DNA of 64,000 bases. Source: Erysipelotrichaceae bacterium. Its GTDB lineage: Bacteria > Bacillota_I > Bacilli_A > Erysipelotrichales > Erysipelotrichaceae. The DNA lies in assembly GCA_017550145.1 (NCBI GenBank), contig JAFZQG010000040.1, forward strand, positions 19,173 to 83,172, read 5' to 3'. The position numbers and the translations under genes were made by a program. Of this stretch, positions 28,219-37,947 are shown piece after piece (the first letter of the stretch is position 1; the number at the start of each line of letters is the position of its first letter). The notes beneath the pieces were generated by a model that was not told the origin of the DNA, did no database searches, and saw nothing but the letters and a program-made list of their open reading frames with translations.

Positions 28219-28335
28219 TCAGCACGCTTGCATAATAATAATGCCACGTAAACCGCGTAGTACCAGAATATCGATAATAACGACCAGTCTGTCTAACAAA
28301 AAGGAGCACATTTCGCTGTAACAATATCGTTTCAT
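28219..28335 (-). CDS. Leader peptide of the liv operon (branched-chain amino acid attenuation)
   Basis: A 38-codon ORF starts at the ATG at 28335, 7 nt after a strong AAAGGAG site, and ends with TGA at 28219. Residues 13-34 hold 15 Leu, Val or Ile residues, including the clusters LVVII, ILVL and III. It lies between a promoter and an intrinsic terminator ahead of livJ. The Ile-Ile-Asp codons contain ATTATCGA, which can pair with TCGATAAT just after the stop codon; that same segment can also pair with TTATCGA in the terminator loop. This is the classical arrangement for attenuation by ribosome stalling. It is too short for usual gene callers. Confidence 0.82.
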   Translation of the reverse strand: MKRYCYSEMCSFLLDRLVVIIDILVLRGLRGIIIMQAC

Positions 28336-28365
28336 AATGGGTCTCCTTTCTGTTTATATGGTAAT

Positions 28366-28393
28366 AGTTTAACACATGAGAAAATCATGTCAA
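28366..28393 (-). promoter_or_regulatory. Promoter of the liv operon
   Basis: TTGACA (28388-28393), 16 nt, TAAACT (28366-28371) on the minus strand. Transcription would start about 20 nt before the leader peptide ATG. The gap 28083-28480 holds this promoter, the leader peptide, its terminator and the asnA promoter. Confidence 0.7.
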
Positions 28394-28426
28394 CACATTT
28401 TCGTGTAAAAATTTCATAAAATGTTA

Positions 28427-28441
28427 AATTTTCATAAAATT
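28427..28441. promoter_or_regulatory. CodY-box-like sequence between livJ and asnA
   Basis: AATTTTCATAAAATT matches the CodY consensus AATTTTCWGAAAATT at 14 of 15 positions. A weaker copy (12 of 15) lies at 28409-28423. Both are upstream of the liv promoter and of asnA. AT-rich sequence makes chance matches possible, and codY itself is not in the window. Confidence 0.5.
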
Positions 28442-28468
28442 ATGTAAATATTTTCATTTCATTTGTGA

Positions 28469-28474
28469 TAGAAT
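28469..28474 (+). promoter_or_regulatory. -10 box of asnA, leaderless arrangement
   Basis: TAGAAT lies 6 nt before the asnA ATG with no Shine-Dalgarno in between. No good -35 at 17 nt. Confidence 0.5.
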
Positions 28475-28480
28475 AGACCC

Positions 28481-29485
28481 ATGAGTATAAAACTGCCTGA
28501 AGGATATAAGTCCTCGCTTGATCTGTATGACACCCAGTCATCGATCAGATTCATTAAATCAACCTTTGAAGATAAGCTAATTAAAGCCCTGCATCTGAAA
28601 AGAGTCAGTGCTCCTTTGTTTGTCGAAAAAAGTACCGGACTCAATGATGATCTGGACGGAAAAGCTGAAGCCGTAAACTTTGTAGCACCTAACATAAACA
28701 AGGAATGTGTCATCGTTCATTCATTGGCCAAATGGAAAAGAATGGCTCTCTATAACTATTCTTTCTATGAAGGCAATGGTCTTTACACCGATATGAATGC
28801 CATCAGAAAGGATGAAAAACTCGATAATCTTCATTCCATCTATGTTGACCAGTGGGACTGGGAAAAAGTGATCAGTAAAGATCAGCGCAATCTTGATTAC
28901 TTGTACGATACCGTTACCAGGATCCATGAATGTATTCTGGAAACTCTTGAAGAATTAAAAATCAAGCACCCTTCCATCACTACAAAATTGCCTGAAAAAT
29001 TGCATTTCTTCTCTTCCGAAGAACTGATCAAGATGTATCCGGGCAAGGATGCCAAAGAAAGAGAAAGACTCTTATGCAAGGAATACGGTGCAGTCTTTAT
29101 TACTGGAATCGGACATGTGTTATCTGATGGTCAACCGCACGATGATAGAGCGGCAGACTATGATGACTGGAATTTAAACGGTGACTTGCTCTACTACAAC
29201 GAACTTCTTGACTGTGCCTTTGAAGTATCATCCATGGGTATCAGAGTCGATGAAAACTCCTTAAAGGAACAGCTTAAAATCAAGAACGAAGAATACAAAG
29301 AAAAATATCCGTACCACCAGATGATCCTAAACAAGGAACTACCTTATACGATCGGCGGCGGAATCGGTGAAAGCAGACTGTGTATGCTATTAATGAATAA
29401 AGCCCATATCGGTGAAGTTCAATCTTCGATCTGGGATGATGAAACGCTTGAATACTGCAAGGAAAGAGGCGTAATCATACTATAG
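28481..29485 (+). CDS. asnA: Aspartate-ammonia ligase (asparagine synthetase A)
   Basis: The 334-residue class II synthetase-like enzyme has the AsnA blocks VHSLAKWKRMAL, LHSIYVDQWDWEKV, DDRAADYDDWNLNGDLL and IGGGIGESRLCMLL. It makes asparagine from aspartate, ammonia and ATP. The start aligns with E. coli AsnA but has no ribosome site; a -10 box 6 nt upstream suggests a leaderless mRNA. It is divergent from the liv operon and shares the CodY-like region. AsnS is encoded at 59 kb. Confidence 0.97.
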   Translation: MSIKLPEGYKSSLDLYDTQSSIRFIKSTFEDKLIKALHLKRVSAPLFVEKSTGLNDDLDGKAEAVNFVAPNINKECVIVHSLAKWKRMALYNYSFYEGNGLYTDMNAIRKDEKLDNLHSIYVDQWDWEKVISKDQRNLDYLYDTVTRIHECILETLEELKIKHPSITTKLPEKLHFFSSEELIKMYPGKDAKERERLLCKEYGAVFITGIGHVLSDGQPHDDRAADYDDWNLNGDLLYYNELLDCAFEVSSMGIRVDENSLKEQLKIKNEEYKEKYPYHQMILNKELPYTIGGGIGESRLCMLLMNKAHIGEVQSSIWDDETLEYCKERGVIIL

Positions 29486-29486
29486 A

Positions 29487-29513
29487 AAAACGGGATTCAT
29501 TCAATCCCGTTTT
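29487..29513. terminator. Bidirectional terminator between asnA and citrate synthase
   Basis: Perfect 11-bp stem AAAACGGGATT/AATCCCGTTTT (29487-29497 with 29503-29513, 5-nt loop), flanked by A and T runs. Confidence 0.9.
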
Positions 29514-30856
29514 CATTTGACCATATCGATATATTTGTATGCCGGTCTGATAATCCGCTTGGAGAATTCCATTTCTTCCATCCGGTGTGCACACCAGCCG
29601 CTTACACGGCTGATCGCAAAGATCGGTGTAAACAGATGCTCATCTATACCTAAGATCCTGTAGACAAGACCGGAAATCAGATCCACATTGGCGCAGACTT
29701 TCTTTTCACTAGATTTGTTTTCCGCAAAAACTTCCGGAGCCAGTTTTTCGATCTGACATAACATATCATATTCTCTGTCGAAGCCTTTCTGATAAGCCAG
29801 GTCTTTACAGTATTTCTTCAAGATCTGAGCTCGCGGATCGGACTTTGTATAGACTGCATGTCCGATACCATAAATCAGTCCACTGCCATCCCCTGCTTCT
29901 CTATTGAGAATCTTCTTAAGATAAGCTTTCACTTCTTCATCATCATGAATATCCTTTACGTTAGCCAGTATTTCATCAAGCTGTTCCATGACCTTCAGAT
30001 TCGCGCCGCCGTGTTTCGGCCCTTTAAGTGCTCCTATAGCACCGGAAATGGCTGAATAGGTATCTGTACCTGTCGAAGAAATTACTCTATCGGTAAAGGT
30101 CGAGTTATTACCTCCGCCATGATCCGCATGAACCATCAGACACAGATCCAGCAGTTTAGCTTCTTCATGAGTATAATTCTGATCCGGACGGTAGATGTCC
30201 AGAATATGTTCTGCTGTTCTTAAACCCTGACGGGGATAATGGAAATACAGTGACTGATGCATAAAAGTATGCCTGAGTGACTGATAGGCATAGATCATCA
30301 TCGTCGGCATCTGTGCGATCAGGTTGATCGACTGAATCATGACGTTCTCCAGAGATGTATCTTCAGCCTTATCATCATAGGAATACATAGCCAGTACGGA
30401 ACGGGCCATCTTATTCATGATATTAGGCGATGGTGCATTCATGATCATCGTTTCCGCAAAACCGTCAGGCAGTTCTCTGTGTTCTTCCAGCATACGGCAG
30501 AATTTATCGATCTGTTCCTCTGTCGGCATCTTGCCGAACAGTAAAAGCCAGGCTGTCTCTTCAAACATGAATTTGTCATTATTGACCGCTTCATTTACCA
30601 GATCCTGCAGATCGATCCCGCGGTAGATCAGTTTGCCATCCATAGGAATGATCTCATCGCCGTTTTTTTCATAACCAATGACATCACAGATACTGGTTAA
30701 ACCGGCCAGAACACCTGTGCCGTCGGGATTTCTTAAGCCTCTTTTAACACCGTATTTTTCTGACAGTTCAGCATCGATATAGTTATTCTTTCTGTATTCG
30801 CTGCATAAAAGCGAGAGTTCCTCTTCGCTTAATTTCTGCACATCAGGATAAATCAT
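29513..30856 (-). CDS. gltA: Citrate synthase
   Basis: The 447-residue protein has citrate synthase motifs: GKLIYRGIDLQDL, the LMVHADHGGGNNSTF block (first catalytic His), LKGPKHGGANLKVM (second His) and GHAVYTKSDPRAQ (Asp region). It condenses acetyl-CoA and oxaloacetate. The ATG shares one base region with the aconitase stop (1-nt overlap). It is the last gene of an icd-acn-gltA operon that would make 2-oxoglutarate for glutamate; no later TCA enzymes are present here. Confidence 0.96.
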   Translation of the reverse strand: MIYPDVQKLSEEELSLLCSEYRKNNYIDAELSEKYGVKRGLRNPDGTGVLAGLTSICDVIGYEKNGDEIIPMDGKLIYRGIDLQDLVNEAVNNDKFMFEETAWLLLFGKMPTEEQIDKFCRMLEEHRELPDGFAETMIMNAPSPNIMNKMARSVLAMYSYDDKAEDTSLENVMIQSINLIAQMPTMMIYAYQSLRHTFMHQSLYFHYPRQGLRTAEHILDIYRPDQNYTHEEAKLLDLCLMVHADHGGGNNSTFTDRVISSTGTDTYSAISGAIGALKGPKHGGANLKVMEQLDEILANVKDIHDDEEVKAYLKKILNREAGDGSGLIYGIGHAVYTKSDPRAQILKKYCKDLAYQKGFDREYDMLCQIEKLAPEVFAENKSSEKKVCANVDLISGLVYRILGIDEHLFTPIFAISRVSGWCAHRMEEMEFSKRIIRPAYKYIDMVK

Positions 30857-33066
30857 TACCTATCCCCTTTCTCATCTTTGTAGTAATTGATCAGACAGCC
30901 GCTCAACAGAATGGCCTTTTCTTCCAAACTGAGATAACCAAGCTCCATATCCAGAGGTTTAAAATCATCCTCTTCAAGCAGATAAGCTTCTACTTTGCTG
31001 TCATTTATGATCGCGTCTCTGATATTTCTTATCAGGATCCAGTTTCCTTCTTTATAATCTTCACTGTCTTTCACAACAAACGGCAGAATGCCCCAGTTGA
31101 TGCAGTTAGAACGGTAACGTTTAGTGGCATATTCTTTCGCAAAATTCGCTACTGCGCCTAATACTCTCTGGCAGGATGCCGCCTGTTCTCTGGCAGACCC
31201 GTCACCCGGTTTATTCGCATAGACAGCCGATCCGATCGTATAGTTATCACTTATCATTTTCTTATTCTTTAGAGCATTAATGAATTCGGGTTCATTTTCA
31301 TTAAGCTTATATACTTCCCTGGCTTTCCTTACATAATCAGGATCACGACGGGAAAGCGTATATTCGGCCAGCCGCAAAGGATTGGATCTGTAACTTGATG
31401 TTTCACCCGAAGGAATAAGCTCATCGGTAGTTGTGACAGGATCGTCAATATGCGTTACTACCTTGATCAGAACGTCATCACTAAGTCTTCTGATAGATGG
31501 CCAGTCTTTAATATTCGGCCCGAATCTTAATTCGTAGTCCTTTTCGGCTTTACCGTAACCGTTATATACCCGGTTTTCATAAATCGTTGAATTGAAAGAA
31601 GCCGTATCAGTCTTTAATTCGATATCAAGATCACTGGCAGCCGTTAAGATACCGCCATTGGCAGCTGTTGCGGCAATCGATCTGGCATCCATAAGGGCCA
31701 CCATGGCCAGCTGTCCCTCGTTCGGTTTGGAACCTTCACGGTTCGGGAAGTTTCTGGTCGTATGACGGATCGAAAGTTCGTTATTCGCCGGAACATCACC
31801 TGCTCCAAAACACGGACCGCAGAATGCTTCACGGTAAACTGCACCGCTTTCCAATAGATCATTCACAACACCCTTCTTTATCAGTTCCAGACTTACAGGT
31901 AAAGAATCCGGATATACAGATAATCTGAATGATCCGTTTCCGATATTTCTGCCTTTTAATATCTGTGCAGCAGCGCAGATGTTTTCATAGATGCCGCCTG
32001 AGCATCCCGCAATAATCGCCTGATCGACATGGATATTGCCGCCCTTATCGATCTTGGATAGAAGATCCATTTTCTCAGAACCTTTCAGCTGTGAATTAGC
32101 TCTATCCTGTGCTTCTTTCAGATAACGGTAAGAATCTTTCTTTAATTCATTGATGCTTACGGCATAGCTTGGATGCATAGGTAAAGCGATCATACATTCG
32201 ATCTCGCTTAAATCGATATCGATATAACGGTCATAGTATGCGCCTTCTTCGATATTCAGTTTCTTATAATCGTTTTCCCGTTTATGGATCCTGTAATACT
32301 CCTCAGTTTTTTCATCTGTTTCCCAGATACTGCTGAAACAGGTAGTTTCTGTTGTCATGACATCGATTCCGTTACGGAAATCCTGTGAAAGATTGTTTAT
32401 ACCCGGACCCGCAAATTCAAGAACACGGTTTTTCACAAAACCTGATTCATAGACATTTCTGACCAGTTCCAGAGCTACGTCATGAGGTCCAACACCATTT
32501 TTAACTTCACCATGAAGATAGACCAGAACAACTTCCGGATACTTCACGTCATAAGTCTTGCCGACGAGCTGCTTAGCCAGTTCGCCACCGCCTTCGCCGA
32601 TGCCCATCGTTCCCAAAGCGCCGTAACGGGTATGGGAATCCGAACCGAGGATCATTCTGCCGCAACCTGTCATCATCTCACGGTTATAACTGTGAATTAC
32701 CGCATAATTGGCCGGTACATAGATACCGCCGTATTTATGGGCAGCAGATAACGCAAAACGGTGATCATCTTCGTTTATCGTTCCTCCTACCGCACATAAA
32801 GAGTTATGACAGTTTGTCAGAACATATGGCATTCTGAATTCTTCGATACCGCTGGCTCTGGCTGTCTGAATGATACTGACGTAGGTTATGTCATGAGAAG
32901 TGAGCGAATCAAAAGTTATATGCATGATCTCATCACTTTTATGATTGTCGTGGGAATCCATGATCTTAAAAGCCATGGTCTTACGATAACCGGACTCTTT
33001 ATCTGATATTTCACAGAAACATGGTTTTCCGTCTCTGATTACTACGGGAGTATCAAACAGTTTCAT
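30856..33066 (-). CDS. acn: Aconitate hydratase
   Basis: The 736-residue protein is of aconitase size, with GSDSHTRYGALGTMGIGEGG (substrate region), the cluster cysteine in IAGCSGGIYEN and the pair in FCGPCFGAG, giving three ligands for a 4Fe-4S cluster. The C-terminal swivel domain includes SNCINWGILPF. It converts citrate to isocitrate. It overlaps icd by 14 nt and gltA by 1 nt. The NfuA-like protein at 17 kb is a plausible cluster donor. Confidence 0.95.
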   Translation of the reverse strand: MKLFDTPVVIRDGKPCFCEISDKESGYRKTMAFKIMDSHDNHKSDEIMHITFDSLTSHDITYVSIIQTARASGIEEFRMPYVLTNCHNSLCAVGGTINEDDHRFALSAAHKYGGIYVPANYAVIHSYNREMMTGCGRMILGSDSHTRYGALGTMGIGEGGGELAKQLVGKTYDVKYPEVVLVYLHGEVKNGVGPHDVALELVRNVYESGFVKNRVLEFAGPGINNLSQDFRNGIDVMTTETTCFSSIWETDEKTEEYYRIHKRENDYKKLNIEEGAYYDRYIDIDLSEIECMIALPMHPSYAVSINELKKDSYRYLKEAQDRANSQLKGSEKMDLLSKIDKGGNIHVDQAIIAGCSGGIYENICAAAQILKGRNIGNGSFRLSVYPDSLPVSLELIKKGVVNDLLESGAVYREAFCGPCFGAGDVPANNELSIRHTTRNFPNREGSKPNEGQLAMVALMDARSIAATAANGGILTAASDLDIELKTDTASFNSTIYENRVYNGYGKAEKDYELRFGPNIKDWPSIRRLSDDVLIKVVTHIDDPVTTTDELIPSGETSSYRSNPLRLAEYTLSRRDPDYVRKAREVYKLNENEPEFINALKNKKMISDNYTIGSAVYANKPGDGSAREQAASCQRVLGAVANFAKEYATKRYRSNCINWGILPFVVKDSEDYKEGNWILIRNIRDAIINDSKVEAYLLEEDDFKPLDMELGYLSLEEKAILLSGCLINYYKDEKGDR

Positions 33067-34060
33067 TGGATATCCTTTCCATCAGAACTCTGGTATATTC
33101 ATCAGTTGAAGAAGAGCCGCCCATATCGGCAGTTGCGTACTTTCCTTCAGCTATAATATCGTTAATTGTTTTCTTAAGTATATCGGCTTTATCTTCCATA
33201 CCGTTATCGTTCAGTAACATCGCAAAAGCCAGCAGTATGGCTGTCGGATTGGCTTTATTCTGACCGGCTATATCCGGTGCAGAACCATGTACGGCTTCAT
33301 AGATCCTGACTTCATCACCGATATTGGCACTAGGCGCAAAGCCCAAACCGCCTACTAAGCCGGCACAAAGATCGGAAATGATATCGCCATAAAGATTCGG
33401 CGCAACCAATACATCAAAAACCGTCGGATCAGTTACCAGTTTCATACATAAAGCATCAATGATCACATCATTGCTTTCGATATCAGGATATTCTTCTTTG
33501 ATCTTATTGAATTCATCCAGGAAAAGACCATCGGTCATTTTCATGATGTTGGCTTTATGAACACAGGTAACTTTCTTACGATTATTTTTACAGGCATACT
33601 CAAAGGCATAGCGGATAATCCTGTCGCTGGCATCACGGCTGATTATTTTGACCCCATGAGCTGTATTCTCGTCGTACATATATTCGACACCTTTATAGAG
33701 ATCTTCACTGTTTTCTCTGATCACGATCAGATCGACATTTTTGTATCTGCCTTTTAAACCTTTCATATTGGAAACAGGTCTGATATTGGCATAGGTATTG
33801 AAACGCTGTCTGAGATAGACGTTAATACTTCTGAAGCCTTTTCCGATCGGCGTGGCAGTCGGTCCTTTTAATGCGACTTTTACTTCTTCGATCTTATCGA
33901 GCAGACCATCCTGCATAAGCTTACCGCTTTTCTCAAAGTATTCGGCTCCGGCTTCGTATTCCATCCATTCAATATCACACTTCAAAACTTCCGCAACTTT
34001 TTTAACGCTATCTGCGATCTCTTTTCCTATTCCGTCTCCGGGTATCAGTACAACTCTCAT
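33053..34060 (-). CDS. icd: Isocitrate dehydrogenase (NAD-type)
   Basis: I use the ATG at 34060 (MRVVLIPGDGIG), which has AAAGGTG upstream; the frame extends 21 codons further into a terminator hairpin and is unlikely to be used. The 335-residue enzyme has RENSEDLYKGVEY (substrate Ser/Asn region), VHKANIMKMTDG (catalytic Lys), DALCMKLV and APDIAGQNKANP. This is the beta-decarboxylating family; the operon with citrate synthase and aconitase argues for isocitrate over isopropylmalate or homoisocitrate. Confidence 0.9.
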   Translation of the reverse strand: MRVVLIPGDGIGKEIADSVKKVAEVLKCDIEWMEYEAGAEYFEKSGKLMQDGLLDKIEEVKVALKGPTATPIGKGFRSINVYLRQRFNTYANIRPVSNMKGLKGRYKNVDLIVIRENSEDLYKGVEYMYDENTAHGVKIISRDASDRIIRYAFEYACKNNRKKVTCVHKANIMKMTDGLFLDEFNKIKEEYPDIESNDVIIDALCMKLVTDPTVFDVLVAPNLYGDIISDLCAGLVGGLGFAPSANIGDEVRIYEAVHGSAPDIAGQNKANPTAILLAFAMLLNDNGMEDKADILKKTINDIIAEGKYATADMGGSSSTDEYTRVLMERISNETV

Positions 34061-34107
34061 CTTTTTCACCTTTTCTACTATTATAGTCATTATTGCAATA
34101 ATGTCAT

Positions 34108-34132
34108 ATAAAAACTGCCTCATAGAGGCAGT
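34108..34132 (-). terminator. Terminator after the VanZ-like gene
   Basis: ACTGCCTC-ATA-GAGGCAGT (34114-34132 area) followed by TTTTTA on the minus strand. Confidence 0.8.
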
Positions 34133-34162
34133 CCTGTTATAAGCATTATCTACAAATAATAT

Positions 34163-34555
34163 TTATGCTGTGGTTTTGGATTTTAACGCATTCCAGATGA
34201 TATAACCGATCAGATAGATACCAAAGAACACAAAGAATCCCAGTAATCCTGATGCAATATCATAGAAATCCATATCGCCTGTTCCGGTATATGCCTGACC
34301 GATCTCGATCGCAAAACTGACGACGACAACGATCGTAAAGACATAGAGGAACGTGATCAGCAGTTCCGCATGATGTTTAGCCAGCCATCTGAAGATCGGC
34401 TGAATAACTACCAGCATCGCAAATCCGAACATACCGATGATCAGAAAGTGCAGCTGCTTGTCTGTAAGGTCTAAACCGTGGTTGTCGTTTATGGATAAAA
34501 ACTTCGCATGAAGCTTGGTGATAATGCTGATAAACAGATAAATAAGTCTACTCAT
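34163..34555 (-). CDS. VanZ-like membrane protein
   Basis: The 130-residue protein has three or four membrane spans and the VanZ-like blocks DKQLHFLIIGMFGF and EIGQAYTGTGDMDFYDIASG followed by LLGFF. VanZ-family proteins are linked to glycopeptide or lipid-envelope functions, but most are uncharacterised. AAAGGAGGG precedes the ATG. No van genes are nearby. Confidence 0.75.
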   Translation of the reverse strand: MSRLIYLFISIITKLHAKFLSINDNHGLDLTDKQLHFLIIGMFGFAMLVVIQPIFRWLAKHHAELLITFLYVFTIVVVVSFAIEIGQAYTGTGDMDFYDIASGLLGFFVFFGIYLIGYIIWNALKSKTTA

Positions 34556-34630
34556 ATCTTGAGCCCTCCTTTACCAATACTACCTATCATAAACCACGTT
34601 TCCGTAAATGTAAAACATTTTCATATGTTC

Positions 34631-34636
34631 TATAAT
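34631..34636 (+). promoter_or_regulatory. -10 box of the DUF3899-like gene, leaderless arrangement
   Basis: A perfect TATAAT lies 6 nt before the ATG at 34643; no Shine-Dalgarno fits. Confidence 0.6.
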
Positions 34637-34642
34637 TAACGT

Positions 34643-34993
34643 ATGAACATTAAAAACTTCAATTTCCGGATCTTTATCACCAACCTGATCGTTGATCTTT
34701 TATATCCAATTCTGAAGGCTGTCAGCAGTAAAAACTCGCTTTTGGCTTTTTCCGATGCCTGCTTTATTATTGCGATGATCATGGCCTTGATCGGTATCGC
34801 TTATGCCCTTTATCTGCATGGTGATTTTGATATTACGGGTTATATCGCGAGCCGTTCTTTAAATAAAGAGAAAAAGGATTTTGATGTCTATATGAAAGAT
34901 CAGAAAATAAAAAGAAAGGACAGTTTCAACTATCCTTTGCTTTGTGCGATAATTCTTTTTCTTTTATCCTATCTTTCCGCTTTATTTGTTTAA
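34643..34993 (+). CDS. Small membrane protein, DUF3899-like
   Basis: The 116-residue protein has two or three hydrophobic segments (about 35-60 and 98-115) separated by a highly charged stretch containing [15 protein letters not shown], a pattern like DUF3899 proteins. Function unknown. The start lies 6 nt after a TATAAT, suggesting a leaderless mRNA. Its 3' end overlaps convergent oppF by 12 bp and no terminator lies between them. Confidence 0.65.
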   Translation: MNIKNFNFRIFITNLIVDLLYPILKAVSSKNSLLAFSDACFIIAMIMALIGIAYALYLHGDFDITGYIASRSLNKEKKDFDVYMKDQKIKRKDSFNYPLLCAIILFLLSYLSALFV

Positions 34994-35959
34994 AGCTTCA
35001 GCTCTTTCCATTTCCTGGAGTTTAGCTTCGTACTCTTTCATTTCACGGTCATTGGCGAAAACCAGATGGTTTTCTCTGATCGGCTGCAGAATAGGCTTTT
35101 CACCTGAGTGATCTCTCTTAGACTCGTCGTATACGACGTGTTTTTTAGGTTTTTCGATCTGTGGGTCAGGCATCGGTACAGCACTTAACAGTGAAATAGT
35201 ATACGGATGCAGAGGATGTTTGAACAGTTCTTCGGTTTCCGCAATCTCAACGATTCTTCCTAAATGGATAACCGCGATTCTATCTGATATGAATCTGACA
35301 ACCGAAAGATCATGGGCAATAAACAGATAGGTTAAGCCCTTTTCATCTTTCAGCTTGTTCATGAGGTTAAGAACCTGGGCACGGATGGAAACATCCAGTG
35401 CGGAAATCGGTTCATCCGCAACGATCAGTTCCGGTTCCATGATCATGGCTCTGGCGATACCGACACGCTGTCTTTGTCCACCGGAGAATTCATGAGGATA
35501 ACGGGACTTATGTTCAGGAAGCAGACCGACATCTTCAAGCGCTCTGTCAACCTTGGCAATACGGTCTTCCTCGTCTTTATAAAGATGGAAGTTGTATAAA
35601 CCTTCGGATACACAGTATTCGATATTGGCTCTTTCGTTAAGCGAAGCAGCCGGATCCTGGAAGATCATCTGAATGGATCTGATGACTTCCTTATCATCTT
35701 CTTTGGAGATCTTGCCGGAAATCTTCTTTCCTTTAAAGTAAATCTCTCCTTTTGAAAGTTCATTGATTCTCATGATGGCACGGCCGATCGTGGTCTTGCC
35801 GGAACCTGATTCACCAACCAGGGCGAAAGTCTCTCCGCGGTAGATATCGAAATTCGCATTTTTAACCGCTCTGAAAGGCTTTTTGCCGCCCTTATCGAAA
35901 GATACATCTACGCCTCTTACGGAAAGCAGAACTTCTTTATTGTTCGACATAGTATGCAC
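34982..35959 (-). CDS. oppF: Oligopeptide ABC transporter ATPase OppF
   Basis: The 325-residue protein has Walker [10 protein letters not shown], signature [14 protein letters not shown], Walker [15 protein letters not shown], and the C-terminal oligopeptide region [15 protein letters not shown]. Energises uptake with OppD. Overlaps oppD by 23 nt. Confidence 0.95.
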   Translation of the reverse strand: MHTMSNNKEVLLSVRGVDVSFDKGGKKPFRAVKNANFDIYRGETFALVGESGSGKTTIGRAIMRINELSKGEIYFKGKKISGKISKEDDKEVIRSIQMIFQDPAASLNERANIEYCVSEGLYNFHLYKDEEDRIAKVDRALEDVGLLPEHKSRYPHEFSGGQRQRVGIARAMIMEPELIVADEPISALDVSIRAQVLNLMNKLKDEKGLTYLFIAHDLSVVRFISDRIAVIHLGRIVEIAETEELFKHPLHPYTISLLSAVPMPDPQIEKPKKHVVYDESKRDHSGEKPILQPIRENHLVFANDREMKEYEAKLQEMERAEALNK

Positions 35960-37010
35960 CTCCCTTACTGGTCATGGCTGAGATCTTTTCATGCAGATTC
36001 CTGATAGCCTCAGGTTTTTCGACCTTCGGAGCACGCGGATCCAGCAGCCAGGTCTTGGCATAATGAGTATCACTGATCTTGAAGAAAGGCGGTTCCTCTT
36101 CGAAATCGATCTTCAAGGCATATTTGTTTCTTGGTGCGAACGCATCACCCTTAATGACATTGTAGAGTGAAGGTGGCGTACCGGTAATATAGTTGAGTTC
36201 CTGTCCCTTGACACCTAACTGCGGTAAGGAAGACAGCAATGCCCAGGTATATGGATGAGCCGGTTCGTAGAAGATCTCTTCAACAGTACCGATCTCAATG
36301 ATCTGACCGCCGTACATGACGCCTACTCTATCTGCAACATTGGCAACAACACCAAGGTCGTGAGTAATGTAAACAGTCGTGAACTTGAGTTCTTTCTGCA
36401 GGTCTTTGATCAGGTCGATGATCTGGGCCTGGATCGTAACATCCAGAGCAGTCGTAGGTTCATCACAGATCAAGATTTCCGGACGGCAGGATAAAGCGAT
36501 CGCGATAACGATTCTCTGTCTCATACCACCGGAATACTGGAATGGATATTCATCGAAACGCTTAGCCGCATCAATGATACCGACACGGTCCATAATATCG
36601 ACAGCCTGTTTCTTGGCTTCTTCAGCCGAAACTTTCTGGTGTTTGATGATTACTTCGGTAATCTGGGAACCGATCGTTCTGATCGGGTTAAGTGAAGTCA
36701 TCGGGTCCTGGAAGATCGTCGCGATCTTGGCACCTCTGATGCCTTCCCAGTCCTTGTCACTCTCTAATTTTGTCAGATCCTTGCCATCATACATGACGGA
36801 ACCGTTGGTGACTTTACCGTTTGATTCCAGCATGCCGGTAAAGGTCTTGGTGAAGACTGATTTACCTGAACCTGATTCGCCGACGATAGCGAAAGTTTCA
36901 CCATCATAAAGATCCAGTGAAACGCCTCTGATGGCATTGAGATAGTTATCTCTGACACGGAATTTAACTTCAATATCTTTAGCAGATAAAATTATTTTCT
37001 TTTCTTCCAT
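35937..37010 (-). CDS. oppD: Oligopeptide ABC transporter ATPase OppD
   Basis: The 357-residue protein has Walker [10 protein letters not shown], signature [14 protein letters not shown], Walker [15 protein letters not shown], and [13 protein letters not shown]. The segment after it usually carries cluster-binding cysteines in OppD/DppD; here it reads [20 protein letters not shown] and lacks them, so no Fe-S cluster is expected. Confidence 0.95.
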   Translation of the reverse strand: MEEKKIILSAKDIEVKFRVRDNYLNAIRGVSLDLYDGETFAIVGESGSGKSVFTKTFTGMLESNGKVTNGSVMYDGKDLTKLESDKDWEGIRGAKIATIFQDPMTSLNPIRTIGSQITEVIIKHQKVSAEEAKKQAVDIMDRVGIIDAAKRFDEYPFQYSGGMRQRIVIAIALSCRPEILICDEPTTALDVTIQAQIIDLIKDLQKELKFTTVYITHDLGVVANVADRVGVMYGGQIIEIGTVEEIFYEPAHPYTWALLSSLPQLGVKGQELNYITGTPPSLYNVIKGDAFAPRNKYALKIDFEEEPPFFKISDTHYAKTWLLDPRAPKVEKPEAIRNLHEKISAMTSKGGAYYVEQ

Positions 37011-37021
37011 AACTTTACCTC

Positions 37022-37945
37022 CTATCTGTGTGTTCTTGGATCAGATGCATCAGCTAATGCCTGACCGACAAGATACAGGGAAATACTTATAACAGCCAGT
37101 AATGATACCGGAATCCAGAACAGATGCGGATAGGCATTCATATATGATGTATAAGATGAGATCATACGTCCTAAAGAAGCATTCTGCTGGCCTAAACCTA
37201 AGCCGAGATATGAAAGGAAAACCTCATATGAGATATTTACCGGGATCTCTCTTGAGACATAGGTCATAATAACGGAAATCAGATACGGCAGGATATTCTT
37301 CGTAATGATCGTCCAGGTCGGAGTACCTAAGCACTTGCTGGCAAGGTTATACTCACGGTCACGGATGATCATGACCTGCGTTCTGATGAAATATGCGACA
37401 TAGATCCAGTTGGTAACACACATGATGAAGATCAGAGATTTGAATCCTGAACCCAGAACATATGAGAGGATCATCGCCAGCAGCAGGAACGGTACGTTGG
37501 AGACGACGTTATATACTTCGATCATCCAGACGTCGACTTTCTTGGAGAAGCCCCAGATCGCACCGACAATGATACCGAGGACCATATTGATGATCGTACA
37601 ACCAAAACCAATGATCAGTGAGTTCTTAGCACCGGCCCAAACTGCATCAAACAGGTCGCGGCCGATATTATCCGTACCGAAGATATGTTCGGAAGAAGGA
37701 CTCTGGAACTTGGAACTAGGATCGTTGATGTTTGGCGCATACATCGGATCGTAGTGTGAGAAAAGCGGCTGAATCATCGCAAAAGCAACGACGACCAGCA
37801 TCATTATGCATACAGCTACGATGAACTTGTTGCTGACGAAAGTACGCCAGACGGATTTCCAGTATGAATAACGGGGAGCGGCAATGTGTTCAGATTTGGT
37901 TTCATCGAATTCCGCAAAAGTAAATAGATCGTTCTTTTCGCTCAT
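37022..37945 (-). CDS. oppC: Oligopeptide ABC permease OppC
   Basis: The 307-residue protein has an N-terminal cytoplasmic stretch, about six membrane spans, the OppC block HIFGTDNIGRDLFDAVWAGAKNS and the ATPase-coupling loop around CLGTPTWTIITKNILP. Starts 2 nt after oppB. Confidence 0.94.
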   Translation of the reverse strand: MSEKNDLFTFAEFDETKSEHIAAPRYSYWKSVWRTFVSNKFIVAVCIMMLVVVAFAMIQPLFSHYDPMYAPNINDPSSKFQSPSSEHIFGTDNIGRDLFDAVWAGAKNSLIIGFGCTIINMVLGIIVGAIWGFSKKVDVWMIEVYNVVSNVPFLLLAMILSYVLGSGFKSLIFIMCVTNWIYVAYFIRTQVMIIRDREYNLASKCLGTPTWTIITKNILPYLISVIMTYVSREIPVNISYEVFLSYLGLGLGQQNASLGRMISSYTSYMNAYPHLFWIPVSLLAVISISLYLVGQALADASDPRTHR

Positions 37946-37947
37946 CT

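Noticed and set aside
34060..34123. Isocitrate dehydrogenase start at 34123
   Set aside because: That ATG lies in the terminator hairpin of the upstream gene; MRVVLIPGDG at 34060 is the family start and has a ribosome site.
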